A stretch of DNA of 64,000 nt from Paenibacillus profundus (GCF_021369635.1 NZ_JAJNBZ010000004.1:62001-126000), one strand, 5' to 3'; positions 1 through 9,285 are shown, counted from the first letter of the stretch. The notes: generated by a model not told the origin, from the sequence alone. Translations and numbers: made by a program.

Positions 1-1
1 G

Positions 2-1216
2 GCTTTGCTTGCGGGAGCGATTGCCGTCGTTGCCGGATGCTCTCAGCCAGACCAAGCCAAGGAGCTGGGAACGGAGAGCGCGCCGCCAACGTCCATACCT
101 GAGGTCAAGACGATGGCTGTGACTAAGCAGCCAATGGGGGCGCCAGCGGAAGTGGTAGCTGATATTATTCCAGCGGTCACGATGGACATTGTAGTGAAGG
201 GGGGAGGCGATGTCGTCTCGGTTCTGAAGCAGCGCGGAGATCAGGTGCGCCGCGGGGAAGTAGTGGCCCAGACGGATGTGACCCGCATCGCACTGCAGAA
301 GAAGCGGGCAGAGAGCGCTTTGCAGAGCGCTCAGAAGCTGCTTGTGACCTCTCAAGAGAGCCGGCGTACCGATATGGCTGATGTGCGCTTGTCGATTACG
401 AAGCTGGAAGTGCAAATCGAGGAGCAGACGAAGGCGTTGAACAAGCTGAAAAACGGGTATGACGAGGGAACAGTGGAAAAAACAGCGGTTGAACAGGCAG
501 AAATGCAGCTTAAAAACGCACGCCTTGATTTGCAAGTGCTGAAGATGAAGCTGGATACAGCGGAGCGCGTCCAGTCCGATGTGACTGCAGAGGATCAAAT
601 CACGGCGGCGCAGTATCAGTTGGCGGAGGCGAACCTCGCGCTGGAAGAAGCAGATATTAAAGCGCCTACCGATGGCATATTGACGGAATGGGAAGCTCTG
701 ACAGGGATGAATGTGACGGCGGGAACGAAGCTAGGCCGCGTTGCTAACATACGTACCGTTCGCATTCAGGCGAAGCTGGCAGAAGATATGCTGGCGCACG
801 TAAACAGCAAAAAGACGTTATCCTTTTACATTTCCGGCAACCGGAATAAGAGCTATACGGGGTCGATCACATATTTGTCCTCCGTCATGGATATGGATAC
901 GCGCACATATGCCATCGAGATGAAGGCGGATAACGCCAAGCTTGAACTGAAGCCGGGAATGAAGGTTCAGATCAGCCTGGCGGGAGAGAAAGAGCGCGAG
1001 GTTCCTGTCGTGCCGGCGAACGCAGTCGTGCGCGACCAGGGAGCGACATTCGTCTTTATATATAAAGACGGTAAGGCAGTGAAGCGTTCTGTCACTCTGG
1101 GTCCGTTGGAGGAAGCCATGTATGCGGTGACGGACGGATTGCGGGAAGGAGAGTCCATTATAGTCTCAGGTCAGCATCAACTAAAGGATAAGCAGCAGGT
1201 GCGGCTTGCGCAGTAA
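2..1216 (+). CDS. HlyD/MacA-type efflux adaptor lipoprotein (5' end outside window)
   Basis: Membrane-fusion or periplasmic-adaptor-type protein of an export system, here a lipoprotein anchored outside the membrane. Residues 1-12 of the visible frame are a hydrophobic stretch ending in a lipobox (VVAGC); the usual basic N-terminus is missing and the frame is open to the window edge, so the true start lies upstream. In order: a lipoyl half-motif (about 62-90), a long heptad-rich coiled coil (about 95-215), the second lipoyl half (KAPTDGILTEWE, about 219-230), then beta-barrel and membrane-proximal domains to the end. Such proteins normally pair with an ABC or RND exporter, probably encoded upstream. 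The next gene follows after 15 bases with its own SD, so the two look co-transcribed. The family call is firm; the exported substrate is unknown. Confidence 0.88.
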   Translation, partial: ALLAGAIAVVAGCSQPDQAKELGTESAPPTSIPEVKTMAVTKQPMGAPAEVVADIIPAVTMDIVVKGGGDVVSVLKQRGDQVRRGEVVAQTDVTRIALQKKRAESALQSAQKLLVTSQESRRTDMADVRLSITKLEVQIEEQTKALNKLKNGYDEGTVEKTAVEQAEMQLKNARLDLQVLKMKLDTAERVQSDVTAEDQITAAQYQLAEANLALEEADIKAPTDGILTEWEALTGMNVTAGTKLGRVANIRTVRIQAKLAEDMLAHVNSKKTLSFYISGNRNKSYTGSITYLSSVMDMDTRTYAIEMKADNAKLELKPGMKVQISLAGEKEREVPVVPANAVVRDQGATFVFIYKDGKAVKRSVTLGPLEEAMYAVTDGLREGESIIVSGQHQLKDKQQVRLAQ

Positions 1217-1231
1217 AGGAGATGGCGAGAA

Positions 1232-3157
1232 ATGAATAGAAAATTGATTCAATTGACAGCTGCCGCTGTTCTACTTGGAATCAGCGTTGGCTCGACTTCG
1301 GTCTACGCGCGCCAACCTGCGGATGACGGTCGTGCAACCGTTCATGCCGCCAAGGGGGAGAAGCCTAACGTAGCCAACCCGGTCAATCAGGGGACTCAGG
1401 AAAAACCGGACTATACCGCTAATAAAGCTAAAAATGTTAACAACACTAATCCGACTATACCGGTACAAACGTCGACACCCAATGCAACGGAATATATGAA
1501 GGCCAAGTTCCGATTACAAATCGAGCTAGCCGATGTCATCAATAGCGATACGACTGAGGGGCGGCAGGTTGCCGCTGTAATTAAGCTAAAGAACGAATCG
1601 GGCAAACGGCTTCGCCTGCCTGACTATGAGCTGTTCGTGCAAATGGATAATAAGGCGGAGTACGCCATGGAGCCCAGCTCGAACAATGCGCGCGTGCTGT
1701 CGCCGGGCGAAATGGCCGAATGGCGCTGGATGAGCCATGTGATGGCTGAGGAAACGGCTGCTCCTGTCCGATTTATATGGAAGGAAATCAATCGTGAGGT
1801 GTATCCGAAAAAGGAGACTGCCATCGCCACAATGAATATGCCGCAGCAGGCATGGGAGAATGACTACACGCCGATAACCGATCCTGAGTCGATTAAGGAG
1901 TGGGGCCAACCTTTTCAGTTGAGCGCATTGTCTGATACATCGATGCTTATCTATACGCCGATAAGCATCGTGAAGAGCTCAGGCAAGCCGGAACAGGCGG
2001 CAGAGCGCGGCAAAGAAAAGCTGGAGTCCATCCATGTCGTCACGTTCCGCGTGGAGAACCGGAACAGCATACGGGAAAGTGTGCCTGACTTTAAGTTGAT
2101 TGCCTGGTCTAACAATGAACTGTATTACAGCAAGAAGCTTGGTAAAGTTCCCGAGTCGCTCTTGCCTGGGGAAGGTGCGACCCTCCGATTTGCGGTCGAG
2201 ACAGGGCCCCGTGCGGAGCTGACCGGCTTGCAGCTGATGACGCCGGAATCGTTCCAGCCTCCGGGAGCGGCCGATGCGACGCAAGCTGTTACGTATCAAG
2301 TAGGGCGTCTCTTCATTAACATTACGAAGCAAGCGTCAGCCCAAGTGACACCGACCGACTACAAGCTGCGGGAGCCGATGAAGTTCGGAGCGGGGGTTGA
2401 TTTGTTCCCCGAGGGATTGAAAGTATCGATCGAGGAAGAGACGACGCTGGAGAACAAAGAAGCGGGCTTCAAAGCACTGCTGCTTCGCTTCAAGCTCGAG
2501 AACAAGAGCGGCTCTTCCGTTGTGCTGCCATCGTTCCACGCTGAATTGGAGAATAAGGACGGAGCCCGATTCGGCGGAGAACGGATCGGTTCCAAGACAG
2601 ACAAGAAGGCGCTCATTCCGAATGCGGCTGTCGTTGAATCGCATCTGTTCGTTCTGCCTGATGGGGATAAGGGACAAGAGCTGCTGCTTCATATTGTTGA
2701 TAGCCGCGAAGAGAAGGAGTATCCATTCGTCGTCGATACGTTCCGCTTTAAGACGAGTCCTGATTATACAGGTGATTTGTTGTTCGACATGTACCCGTTC
2801 CGATTGAAGATCGACGATTGGGAGGGCAAGTGGCTCCGGGACGGAAATTCGATAATGGAATCAACCTCATATGCATTGAAGCTGAAGCTCAATATCGATC
2901 GCGCCCAACAGGTAATGGCCGATCCGAGCTTGTCCAAAATCAGATTGGAAATGACGGATCACGGCGGCCGCGTGCTCGGAACGAAGCTGTTCTCGCTCGT
3001 CGAGGAGCCTCGTCTGGCAGAGGGCGAGCAGAACATCATCTTCCAGAATATTGACATGGTAAGTGTGAGATACCCGGTTATCGTCAATTTCTACGAAGTG
3101 CTGGATACGCCTTACGGCCCGGTGAAGCGTTTCTTGGGCAAAGTTATCCGAAATTAA
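1232..3157 (+). CDS. Secreted 641-residue protein of unknown function
   Basis: The N-terminus has a clear Sec signal peptide (MNRKLIQLTAAAVLLGISVG, cleavage likely after VYA). A low-complexity Asn/Thr/Pro/Lys linker fills about residues 30-85. The rest looks like three or four related beta-rich modules: similar phrases recur (AAVIKLKNESGKRLRLPDYE near 115, VTFRVENRN near 270, LLRFKLENKSGSSVVLPSF near 420), each with a hydrophobic strand, an N-rich turn and a 'LPxF/LPDYE' piece. This recalls DUF4352-like or Ig-like extracellular domains, but I do not recognise the family. An SD (AAGGAGATGG) precedes ATG 1232. It sits directly behind the HlyD-like adaptor and ahead of a strong terminator, so it is probably the last gene of an export operon, perhaps an accessory envelope protein. 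Confidence 0.8.
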   Translation: MNRKLIQLTAAAVLLGISVGSTSVYARQPADDGRATVHAAKGEKPNVANPVNQGTQEKPDYTANKAKNVNNTNPTIPVQTSTPNATEYMKAKFRLQIELADVINSDTTEGRQVAAVIKLKNESGKRLRLPDYELFVQMDNKAEYAMEPSSNNARVLSPGEMAEWRWMSHVMAEETAAPVRFIWKEINREVYPKKETAIATMNMPQQAWENDYTPITDPESIKEWGQPFQLSALSDTSMLIYTPISIVKSSGKPEQAAERGKEKLESIHVVTFRVENRNSIRESVPDFKLIAWSNNELYYSKKLGKVPESLLPGEGATLRFAVETGPRAELTGLQLMTPESFQPPGAADATQAVTYQVGRLFINITKQASAQVTPTDYKLREPMKFGAGVDLFPEGLKVSIEEETTLENKEAGFKALLLRFKLENKSGSSVVLPSFHAELENKDGARFGGERIGSKTDKKALIPNAAVVESHLFVLPDGDKGQELLLHIVDSREEKEYPFVVDTFRFKTSPDYTGDLLFDMYPFRLKIDDWEGKWLRDGNSIMESTSYALKLKLNIDRAQQVMADPSLSKIRLEMTDHGGRVLGTKLFSLVEEPRLAEGEQNIIFQNIDMVSVRYPVIVNFYEVLDTPYGPVKRFLGKVIRN

Positions 3158-3174
3158 ATAGTTAACATGCGCTA

Positions 3175-3254
3175 TCCCCTTGTAGTTAACAATGAGAAAA
3201 CACATAGGTTAAGATGTGTTTTCAATTGTTACCTCTAGGGGAGTTTTTCTTTTT
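3175..3254 (+). terminator. Long intrinsic terminator after the export operon
   Basis: A nested inverted repeat (CCCCT...AGGGG, TAACAAT...ATTGTTA, and a perfect 10-bp inner pair GAAAACACAT/ATGTGTTTTC) is followed by TTTTTCTTTTT. It lies 18 bases after the stop of the secreted-protein gene. Confidence 0.85.
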
Positions 3255-3425
3255 ATTAACATTTTAAATGAGCTCTTCGTCTAATGAATAAGATAGCACA
3301 CGATTACGGAGTGGCTAGTGGGTGTATCATGCATGAACAATGCTATTTAAAAGGGGTATCCGGAAACAGAACGTAAGTCTACTATAAATAACTTGAGCTA
3401 GATTGTTCTCCGCAGTCGAAGTTAG

Positions 3426-3616
3426 TTCCATTGGAAAATATACAGTGAAATGTACGGTTTAAGTGGCTAAATGGCTTTCAGACTGTATTATGTCCAGTGG
3501 ATTTGGCGCTTTTCAGTGATTGCTCCTCAATGGAATGGCAAAGCATTGGATAATTCCAATGAAACCTGTTGTAGAAGAGGCATAGGTGCTGTTCCATTGG
3601 ACAAAATCCAATGGAA
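3426..3616 (+). repeat. Dispersed ATTGG-hairpin element, copy 1 (191 bp)
   Basis: Non-coding element with perfect 10-bp terminal inverted repeats (TTCCATTGGA at 3426, TCCAATGGAA at 3607). It has three internal foldings: a long 5' stem (3427-3446 with 3482-3501), a short hairpin CATTGGA/TCCAATG near 3544-3561, and a 3' hairpin TTCCATTGGA-CAAAA-TCCAATGGAA. Related copies occur at 19058-19249 and, inverted, at 63884-64000. No transposase is inside and no obvious target duplication flanks it. It looks MITE-like or like a structured RNA element. Confidence 0.85.
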
Positions 3617-3743
3617 GATGAGATAAGCTTATTTGTATTTGTTTCTCCTGTAGCGAAAAATGCCATCAATACGTTGCAGGTGGAACTGCTGATAAGTTGG
3701 TGGACCCCAATAGCTAATTCACCTTATTGTGGAGGAGGTGTTT

Positions 3744-3859
3744 TTGATCCGAAGTAATACGATTATTTTGGTTTGTTATTTTCCGTTTTAGTTGGTTGCG
3801 CTTCGACAACGGCTCACGAAGAGGGAGCGCAGAAGTTTAATACGGATATAGAGAAGTAA
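3744..3859 (+). pseudogene. Frameshifted small lipoprotein remnant
   Basis: A good SD (GGAGGAGG) precedes a TTG start at 3744 that reads MIRSNTIILVCYFPF and then stops. A neighbouring frame continues with LVGCASTTAHEEGAQKF and ends at TAA 3857-3859. Joined, the two pieces would be a basic N-terminus, hydrophobic core and lipobox (LVGC) followed by a short polar tail, that is, a small lipoprotein interrupted in its signal peptide. Alternatively a TTG inside the second frame could start a 24-residue peptide. No homologue is recognised. Confidence 0.4.
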
Positions 3860-3863
3860 AGAT

Positions 3864-3907
3864 AAACAGCAGCCTACACCGAAGTGCCGGTGCAGGCTGC
3901 TGTTTTT
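3864..3907. terminator. Intrinsic terminator between converging units
   Basis: An imperfect stem of about 15 bp (CAGCAGCCTACACCG / CCGGTGCAGGCTGCTG, 5-base loop) is followed by TGTTTTTG on the plus strand and by a weaker TTTATC on the minus strand. It separates the lipoprotein remnant from the 3' end of the GH38 gene and could serve both directions. Confidence 0.8.
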
Positions 3908-3914
3908 GTTGGAT

Positions 3915-6900
3915 TTATGTCAACGTAACCAAGAACGTACGAATTTCATACGGCTTGAGCGTAAAGGCAAATTCGTCTTTCAGCACATCGCCCTGCGGAC
4001 GCTCCATCAAGTCGCATTCCTGCCAAGACTTGATGTGCAGGTCGCTTATCACGCGAACGTTGCTGCGGGAGCCAGAGAAATCGTGTACGCGCAGTACAAC
4101 CTGATCGCTGTCTTCCGCCTTCTTCACGGCGTCAATCATGACGTTCGGCGCGTCGATGCGGAACATCGAGAATTCATCCTGCTCGCCTCGGCCTGCGGTA
4201 CAACGGAGCGGGTTGTTCAGCATCCAAGCCTCCTGAACGGTATGGCCCGCATACCAATCGCCTGTGTGCGGCAGCAGCGAGTACGTAAATGCATGGTACC
4301 CTTGGTCAGCCGTCGGGTCAGGGTGAGTCGCGCACTTGATGAGCGACAGGCGGATGACGTTGTCTTTAATGTCATAGCCGTATTTGCAATCGTTCATCAA
4401 GCTGACGCCGTAGCCGCGATCGGACAAGTCTGCCCATTGATGGCCCACGGACTCGAACCGCGCCCAATCCCAGCTCGTATTCCAATGTGTCGGCCGCTTT
4501 ACGTTGCCGTACTGGATATCGTACGTCGCTTCCGTTGCACGCACATCGACTGGGAACGCCACCTTCAGCAATTGCTTCGGATTGCGCCAATCAGCCTCCG
4601 TCTTGAAGTCGATGCGGCGGTTATGCGCGTAAACGATCATATCTTGCTCGATCGTCGCCTTCATGTACGTCCAAGTGAAGCGGACGACTGCACGGAGTTC
4701 GCCGTTCTCCATCGTTTCCACAGATTCCAGCGTCGTCACCTCACGCATTTTCTCCTGATAGAACAGATCGATATCCCATGCTTCGTGAGCAAGCGGCTTA
4801 TCTTCGAACACCTGCAGCACGTTGCCGCGTGCGCCTGCCGCCAGCACTTCGCGCTCTGCCTGCTTGTCGTAGATACTGGTCAGCTGGCCATTTTCGTTCC
4901 ACGCAAGCGTGTAGAACGGCGTGTCCATGCCCGAAGCGCTCACCGCAAATGGCGACCTCGATACATCTGCTGCAGCTGGAGCTTCTTCCGCCCGGAAGCG
5001 GATCGTCGTGAAGCCCATGGACGGCACGTCCTTCACCTCGACTATCCAGCCGCCATCCGTGCGCTGGGCTTGCAGCGTGCCGCCCGTTGCGTCCAGCCAT
5101 GCGCCAGCTGCGCCGCTTGCGGCCGCATCGATGCTCACCCAGTGGGTGGCCGTCCAAGGCGATCCATTCCACACCGTGAACGTGCCCGTGCTGCCAGCCG
5201 GAAGGAGCTTCTGCACGGACTCGTTCAGCACGCCTTCACCAAGCTGCCACGCTTCCGCATATTCCGCGGTGCTGTCCTCGTACACTTCGTGTATCGAGGA
5301 GCCCGGAATGATATCGTGGAACTGGTTGCGAAGAATGATCTTCCAGCCTTCGTTCAACTCGCCGTGGCGATAACGCTCCCAGCCATAACGCAAGCTGTCG
5401 AGCGCGTTCAGCCATTCAGCCTCGCGGTACATGAGCTCAAGCTTGCGGTTCATCCGCTTGTTGTACGCTTGACTCGTGTACGTTCCGCGGTGATATTCTA
5501 AGTATAGCTCGCCGTCCCACGTATGGACGTATTCGCTCGTGTTATCCACCGTCTCGTGCAGCTTGTTGAAGAACGAGCCTGCGGTTCCTGTCTCGATCTT
5601 TGGCATGCCTGGCATCTTATCCAGACGGCGCCGCATTTCGAGCATCGTGCGGTTGACACCGCCGCCGCCATCGCCATAGCCATAGGACAAGAGCAGGTCC
5701 TGGTTCAGTTCCTTGTTGCGGTAGCCGTCCCATATTCCTTTGACCGTCTTCGGAATGATATGTCCATTATACGTATAGAACCAGGAACCTGGCTGGCTCC
5801 AAGGCTCTGGCGTCGTGATGAAGTGGGTCAGCACTTCGGAACCGTCGATACCGCGCCATTTGAACGTGTCGTGCGGAATGCGGTTGTATTGGTTCCAGCT
5901 GATCTTCGTCGTCATGAACGTGCGGATGCCTGATTTGCGCAATATTTGCGGCAGGGCCCAGCTATAGCCGAACACATCCGGCAGCCACAAATAATCGCAT
6001 TCTTGGCCGAACTCGTCGCGATAGAAGCGCGTGCCCACCAGCAATTGCCGCACGAGGGATTCACCGCTCGTCAGGTTGCAATCGGCTTCAAGCCACATGC
6101 CGCCTTGCGCTTCCCAACGTCCCTCCTTCACGCGGGCTTTAATGCCTTCATACAGTTCTGGATAATCGCTCTTCACATAATCATAGAGCTGCGGCTGCGT
6201 CTGCAGGAACACATAATCCGGGAACTGTTCCATCAAGCGCAGCACCGTCGAGAAGGAGCGTGCGCATTTCTCGCGCGTATGCTTCAAGCGCCATAGCCAA
6301 GCGACGTCGATGTGCGTATGGCCGATGCATTGCACTGTTACCGGTGATGCTTTCTCGATGCGGTCAATCTGAGCATGGAGGGTATCGCGCGCTTCCGCCA
6401 CTGACGCATAGAACTCGTCAGAGCCCGGCACCGCCCAATCGATCAGGCGGAATGCGTCATTGACCGCCTTTAACAGCAACGGCTTCTCTGGACGGCCTTC
6501 TTCCAATACCTGACTCGTATCGAGCGCAGCCCATGCGGTATAGAACAAATCGTCCGCAGCTTCGTCGAGCCAGCACAGCTCGGCGCGTCTAATGTCATGC
6601 TCTTGCTCCTGTGGCTGACCGCCGCCTTCCAGACCGGACCAGAGGCGGAACGTCAGATCAAGCTTGTTGCCCGAGACACGCTCTGGGAAAAATACTTCCT
6701 GGTGATTCGAATCAACACCTTGATACGGCTTGCCCTCGAAGTAGAATAGTGATTCGAAGCCGGAATTGTTGCCGCCGCCTGTCGAGCCGAAGTCAAATCG
6801 TCCGAGTACCTTGCGGCCAGACCATTCGGCTGGAACATCCAGTGACGCCTTCATCCACAGATACAGGTCGCGTCCCTTCCATTTCTCGCCGACGCGTAGA

Positions 6901-7052
6901 TCGGTCCATTCGCCGCCCTCGGGCAGCTCAGGCGCAATTTCTTTCCCTTCGTTGACCTGGCTGTGGAACACCGGAATGCCAATACGATCGCGGTAACGCA
7001 AGTCGTTCAATTCCTGCAAGCGAGCTTGCAGCTTGTTTTCCGTTAAGAACAT
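3915..7052 (-). CDS. Cytoplasmic alpha-mannosidase, GH38 (long, MAN2C1/Ams1-like)
   Basis: Retaining, metal-dependent alpha-mannosidase of glycoside hydrolase family 38, about 1045 residues, the size of the long cytosolic branch. A beta-rich N-terminal domain precedes the catalytic barrel, which opens with HTHIDVAWLW (245-254). The family's nucleophile Asp is in LPDVFGYS (D359); three-helix and large C-terminal beta domains follow. There is no signal peptide, so it acts on imported mannosides. I place the start at ATG 7052, preceded by AGAGGAGG at 8 bases, rather than an in-frame ATG nine codons upstream at 7079, which has no SD. It is transcribed divergently from the YesM/YesN genes, across a short region with a promoter and a cre-like site. 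The linkage preference cannot be read from sequence. Confidence 0.93.
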   Translation of the reverse strand: MFLTENKLQARLQELNDLRYRDRIGIPVFHSQVNEGKEIAPELPEGGEWTDLRVGEKWKGRDLYLWMKASLDVPAEWSGRKVLGRFDFGSTGGGNNSGFESLFYFEGKPYQGVDSNHQEVFFPERVSGNKLDLTFRLWSGLEGGGQPQEQEHDIRRAELCWLDEAADDLFYTAWAALDTSQVLEEGRPEKPLLLKAVNDAFRLIDWAVPGSDEFYASVAEARDTLHAQIDRIEKASPVTVQCIGHTHIDVAWLWRLKHTREKCARSFSTVLRLMEQFPDYVFLQTQPQLYDYVKSDYPELYEGIKARVKEGRWEAQGGMWLEADCNLTSGESLVRQLLVGTRFYRDEFGQECDYLWLPDVFGYSWALPQILRKSGIRTFMTTKISWNQYNRIPHDTFKWRGIDGSEVLTHFITTPEPWSQPGSWFYTYNGHIIPKTVKGIWDGYRNKELNQDLLLSYGYGDGGGGVNRTMLEMRRRLDKMPGMPKIETGTAGSFFNKLHETVDNTSEYVHTWDGELYLEYHRGTYTSQAYNKRMNRKLELMYREAEWLNALDSLRYGWERYRHGELNEGWKIILRNQFHDIIPGSSIHEVYEDSTAEYAEAWQLGEGVLNESVQKLLPAGSTGTFTVWNGSPWTATHWVSIDAAASGAAGAWLDATGGTLQAQRTDGGWIVEVKDVPSMGFTTIRFRAEEAPAAADVSRSPFAVSASGMDTPFYTLAWNENGQLTSIYDKQAEREVLAAGARGNVLQVFEDKPLAHEAWDIDLFYQEKMREVTTLESVETMENGELRAVVRFTWTYMKATIEQDMIVYAHNRRIDFKTEADWRNPKQLLKVAFPVDVRATEATYDIQYGNVKRPTHWNTSWDWARFESVGHQWADLSDRGYGVSLMNDCKYGYDIKDNVIRLSLIKCATHPDPTADQGYHAFTYSLLPHTGDWYAGHTVQEAWMLNNPLRCTAGRGEQDEFSMFRIDAPNVMIDAVKKAEDSDQVVLRVHDFSGSRSNVRVISDLHIKSWQECDLMERPQGDVLKDEFAFTLKPYEIRTFLVTLT

Positions 7053-7109
7053 AGGAAGGGCCTCCTCTTTAGAACGCAATTAATTTATATTTAATATATT
7101 GATTATGAT

Positions 7110-7138
7110 ATTATAGGTGTATGGTAAAGTCTAGTGAA
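7110..7138 (-). promoter_or_regulatory. SigA-type promoter of the divergent GH38 gene
   Basis: On the minus strand TTCACT and TATAAT are spaced by 17 bases, about 60 bases before the GH38 start. The -10 is perfect and the -35 matches four of six positions. Confidence 0.6.
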
Positions 7139-7196
7139 GGAATTGTAGTTTTACAGTAAAAAATGTGGCTCTGGCACCATTTGGTTCTCCTTCTAC

Positions 7197-7211
7197 ATGC
7201 AAACGTTTGAT
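7197..7211. promoter_or_regulatory. Candidate cre (CcpA) or LacI-type operator
   Basis: ATGCAAACGTTTGAT contains the perfect palindrome CAAACGTTTG. It fits the relaxed cre pattern WTGNAANCGNWNNCW with one mismatch. It overlaps the probable -35 of the sensor-kinase gene and lies about 60 bases upstream of the GH38 promoter, so catabolite repression of the mannoside locus is plausible. Confidence 0.45.
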
Positions 7212-7357
7212 AAAGTAATAAGAAGGGTGTAATGTAAGCACGAATCTGCCGAAAAACGAATAGCCCGTATTCAAAAAGGCAACTTTTCAAAGGGGACATT
7301 GTAAGTGACCTCTGCCACAGACAAATCGTTAATTTAACGATGGAGGTAAGCGCCATC

Positions 7358-9256
7358 ATGTTCAAACAAATTTATCAAAAGCATTTCAAGAAAAAGCTGT
7401 TCAATAAATTGATTGCCGTGTACTCCTTTATCGCGGTCGCTTCCTTGCTCACCGTATCCGTGTTCGCCTACCAATATTTTGCGCGCAACGATATTAATAC
7501 TGCTTTGCTGGAGCAGCAGCGCATTGTGGATAACATGAATCGCTATTTGGATCAGAAATACGATTTGGCGCAGGCGATAACCCAGCAGGTGTTCCAAGAT
7601 AATATGCTCATACGCGACACGGTTTATTTGCTCGAGCAAGGATATGAGCAATACATTCGCTACCGCCTCGATACGTATAGCTCAAGCAACGTGTTTTTTA
7701 CCCGCAATCTACAGGATTTTTATGTACTGCAATTCTGGAAAGATCCCGATTTGCAGAACATTAATTTGATCAGTCCTACGAAGCAATTTGCCCTGATGTA
7801 CAGTGCGCAAGCGTTAAGCGGCAAAATGTATGATTGGAGCAAGGAGCCCGGGCTGAATGAACAATGGAGACGGGAGCGTTACGGTTTTCAGAATCCTTCC
7901 TATATGAGTCAGAAGGCGAAGCAGGCGGGAACTGAAGCGAAGAACGGAACTGCCGATACAGCTCCTTCGGATGTCGAACAGGGCGATCAGGAGCTGGTGA
8001 ACACTACGGACACAACCCGAGATATGCCGTTATTCACTGTGACGACACGCATCAGCAGTCCGGAGACGCTATTGACGGCGGGGCATATCTCGATAGATTT
8101 CAATGCCAATGGGATTGCGCGCCAGCTCGGGTCTTCGATTAGAGGAGAGCAGTGGCTTGTCCTGAATCCGAAAGGGGAGATCGTATATCCCGCCCAAGCG
8201 GCCTATGATGGTCAAGTATGGCCGAACTTTGACAAGTTGGCTTCCATAGACCGGAATAAGTCGCAAGCGGTTGATCTGGATGGGCAGAAGTCATACGTCA
8301 TCGTATCCAAGACGAACAAGCTTGGACTAACGGTAGTTGGTGCTTTGCCGCAAGCCGCGATTACCGATCATTTATCCGGGATCAGAAATACAATCGGCAT
8401 CGTTACGATTCTGTGCATTGTCACCGTTTTGACGCTGACCTATTTTTCTGTGCTCCATCTGTCCCGCCGCACGCAGACGATCGTCAAGGCGATGAAGAAG
8501 GTGCAGGACGGCAATTTGAATACGCGTTTGCCTGTGGATCGGGAAGACGAGCTTGGTCTGATTTCGGAAAGCTTCAATAAAATGTGTGAAGATTTGAAGC
8601 AGTATATCAACCGCTTTTATAAATCAGAATTGAAGCAGAAGCACGCGGAGCTTATCGCGCTGCAAGCCCAGATTAAGCCTCATTTTCTATTCAATACGTT
8701 GGAAGTGATTCGGATGCGTGCCATCTCGCAAGGCGTTCATGATGTGGGGGAGATGATCTATAGCCTTGCTTCGATGTTCAGACATATGGTTAAAGATAAG
8801 ACGGTCATTACAGTCAATGAAGAAATCGAGAACTGCCGCAGATACTTGGAATTGACCCGAATCCGGTACCGGGATAAACTACAGTACACGATCCATATGG
8901 ATGAAAGACTGGGCGGTTATAATATTATGAAGCTGTCGGTGCAGCCGATCATCGAAAATTACTTGGTTCACGGTATTGGTCTGGAGCGGACCGACAATCA
9001 CATCTTAATTGAAGTGATGCAGTCGGAAGAGGAACTCGTCATCCGCATTTCCGATAACGGGAAAGGGATCGAACCGGAACGTCTCAAGCAAATTCAGCAA
9101 GAGCTGGACGAAGCCCAGATTCAAGATCATGGCTCGCTTGGCTTGAAAAATATACAGGAACGCCTCAGAATCTTGTATGGCGAATCATATGGCTTGACGA
9201 TTGACAGTGTATTGAACCTAGGCACGATCGTTACCATTTGCGTGCCGCTTAACTAA
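7358..9256 (+). CDS. Sensor histidine kinase, YesM type
   Basis: Membrane sensor of a two-component system, 632 residues from ATG 7358. That start has GGAGGT ten bases upstream; an in-frame ATG at 7340 overlaps the SD itself. It has a membrane segment near the N-terminus, a large extracellular sensing region (about 35-330), a second membrane segment (SVLHLSRR exit), a HAMP domain (about 365-420), a His_kinase domain with the phospho-acceptor in QIKPHFLFNTLE (His442), then HATPase with SDNGKGIEPERL and GSLGLKNIQERL. The usual N-box asparagine is present (PIIENYLVHGI), although LV replaces the more common AI/AL. The response regulator starts 29 bases later. In this family the extracellular part senses sugars or their binding protein; manno-oligosaccharide is the natural inference here. 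Confidence 0.93.
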   Translation: MFKQIYQKHFKKKLFNKLIAVYSFIAVASLLTVSVFAYQYFARNDINTALLEQQRIVDNMNRYLDQKYDLAQAITQQVFQDNMLIRDTVYLLEQGYEQYIRYRLDTYSSSNVFFTRNLQDFYVLQFWKDPDLQNINLISPTKQFALMYSAQALSGKMYDWSKEPGLNEQWRRERYGFQNPSYMSQKAKQAGTEAKNGTADTAPSDVEQGDQELVNTTDTTRDMPLFTVTTRISSPETLLTAGHISIDFNANGIARQLGSSIRGEQWLVLNPKGEIVYPAQAAYDGQVWPNFDKLASIDRNKSQAVDLDGQKSYVIVSKTNKLGLTVVGALPQAAITDHLSGIRNTIGIVTILCIVTVLTLTYFSVLHLSRRTQTIVKAMKKVQDGNLNTRLPVDREDELGLISESFNKMCEDLKQYINRFYKSELKQKHAELIALQAQIKPHFLFNTLEVIRMRAISQGVHDVGEMIYSLASMFRHMVKDKTVITVNEEIENCRRYLELTRIRYRDKLQYTIHMDERLGGYNIMKLSVQPIIENYLVHGIGLERTDNHILIEVMQSEEELVIRISDNGKGIEPERLKQIQQELDEAQIQDHGSLGLKNIQERLRILYGESYGLTIDSVLNLGTIVTICVPLN

Positions 9257-9285
9257 TAGGTGGACTAGGGTTGGGGGGATAAACG

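Larger units (their letters stand above)
7053..7357. other. Divergent regulatory region between GH38 and yesM-like gene
   Basis: 305 bases without a gene. The left part carries a minus-strand promoter for the mannosidase; the right part carries a palindromic cre-like site overlapping a weak plus-strand -35 (TTTGAT, 16 bases, TGTAAT). No terminator or small gene was seen. Confidence 0.6.

Noticed and set aside
3906-5501. A 531-codon open frame on the plus strand opposite the first GH38 gene
   Set aside because: It mirrors the GC-biased GH38 codons, has no SD, and its product is Arg/His-rich without any domain. The minus-strand gene has full GH38 motifs.
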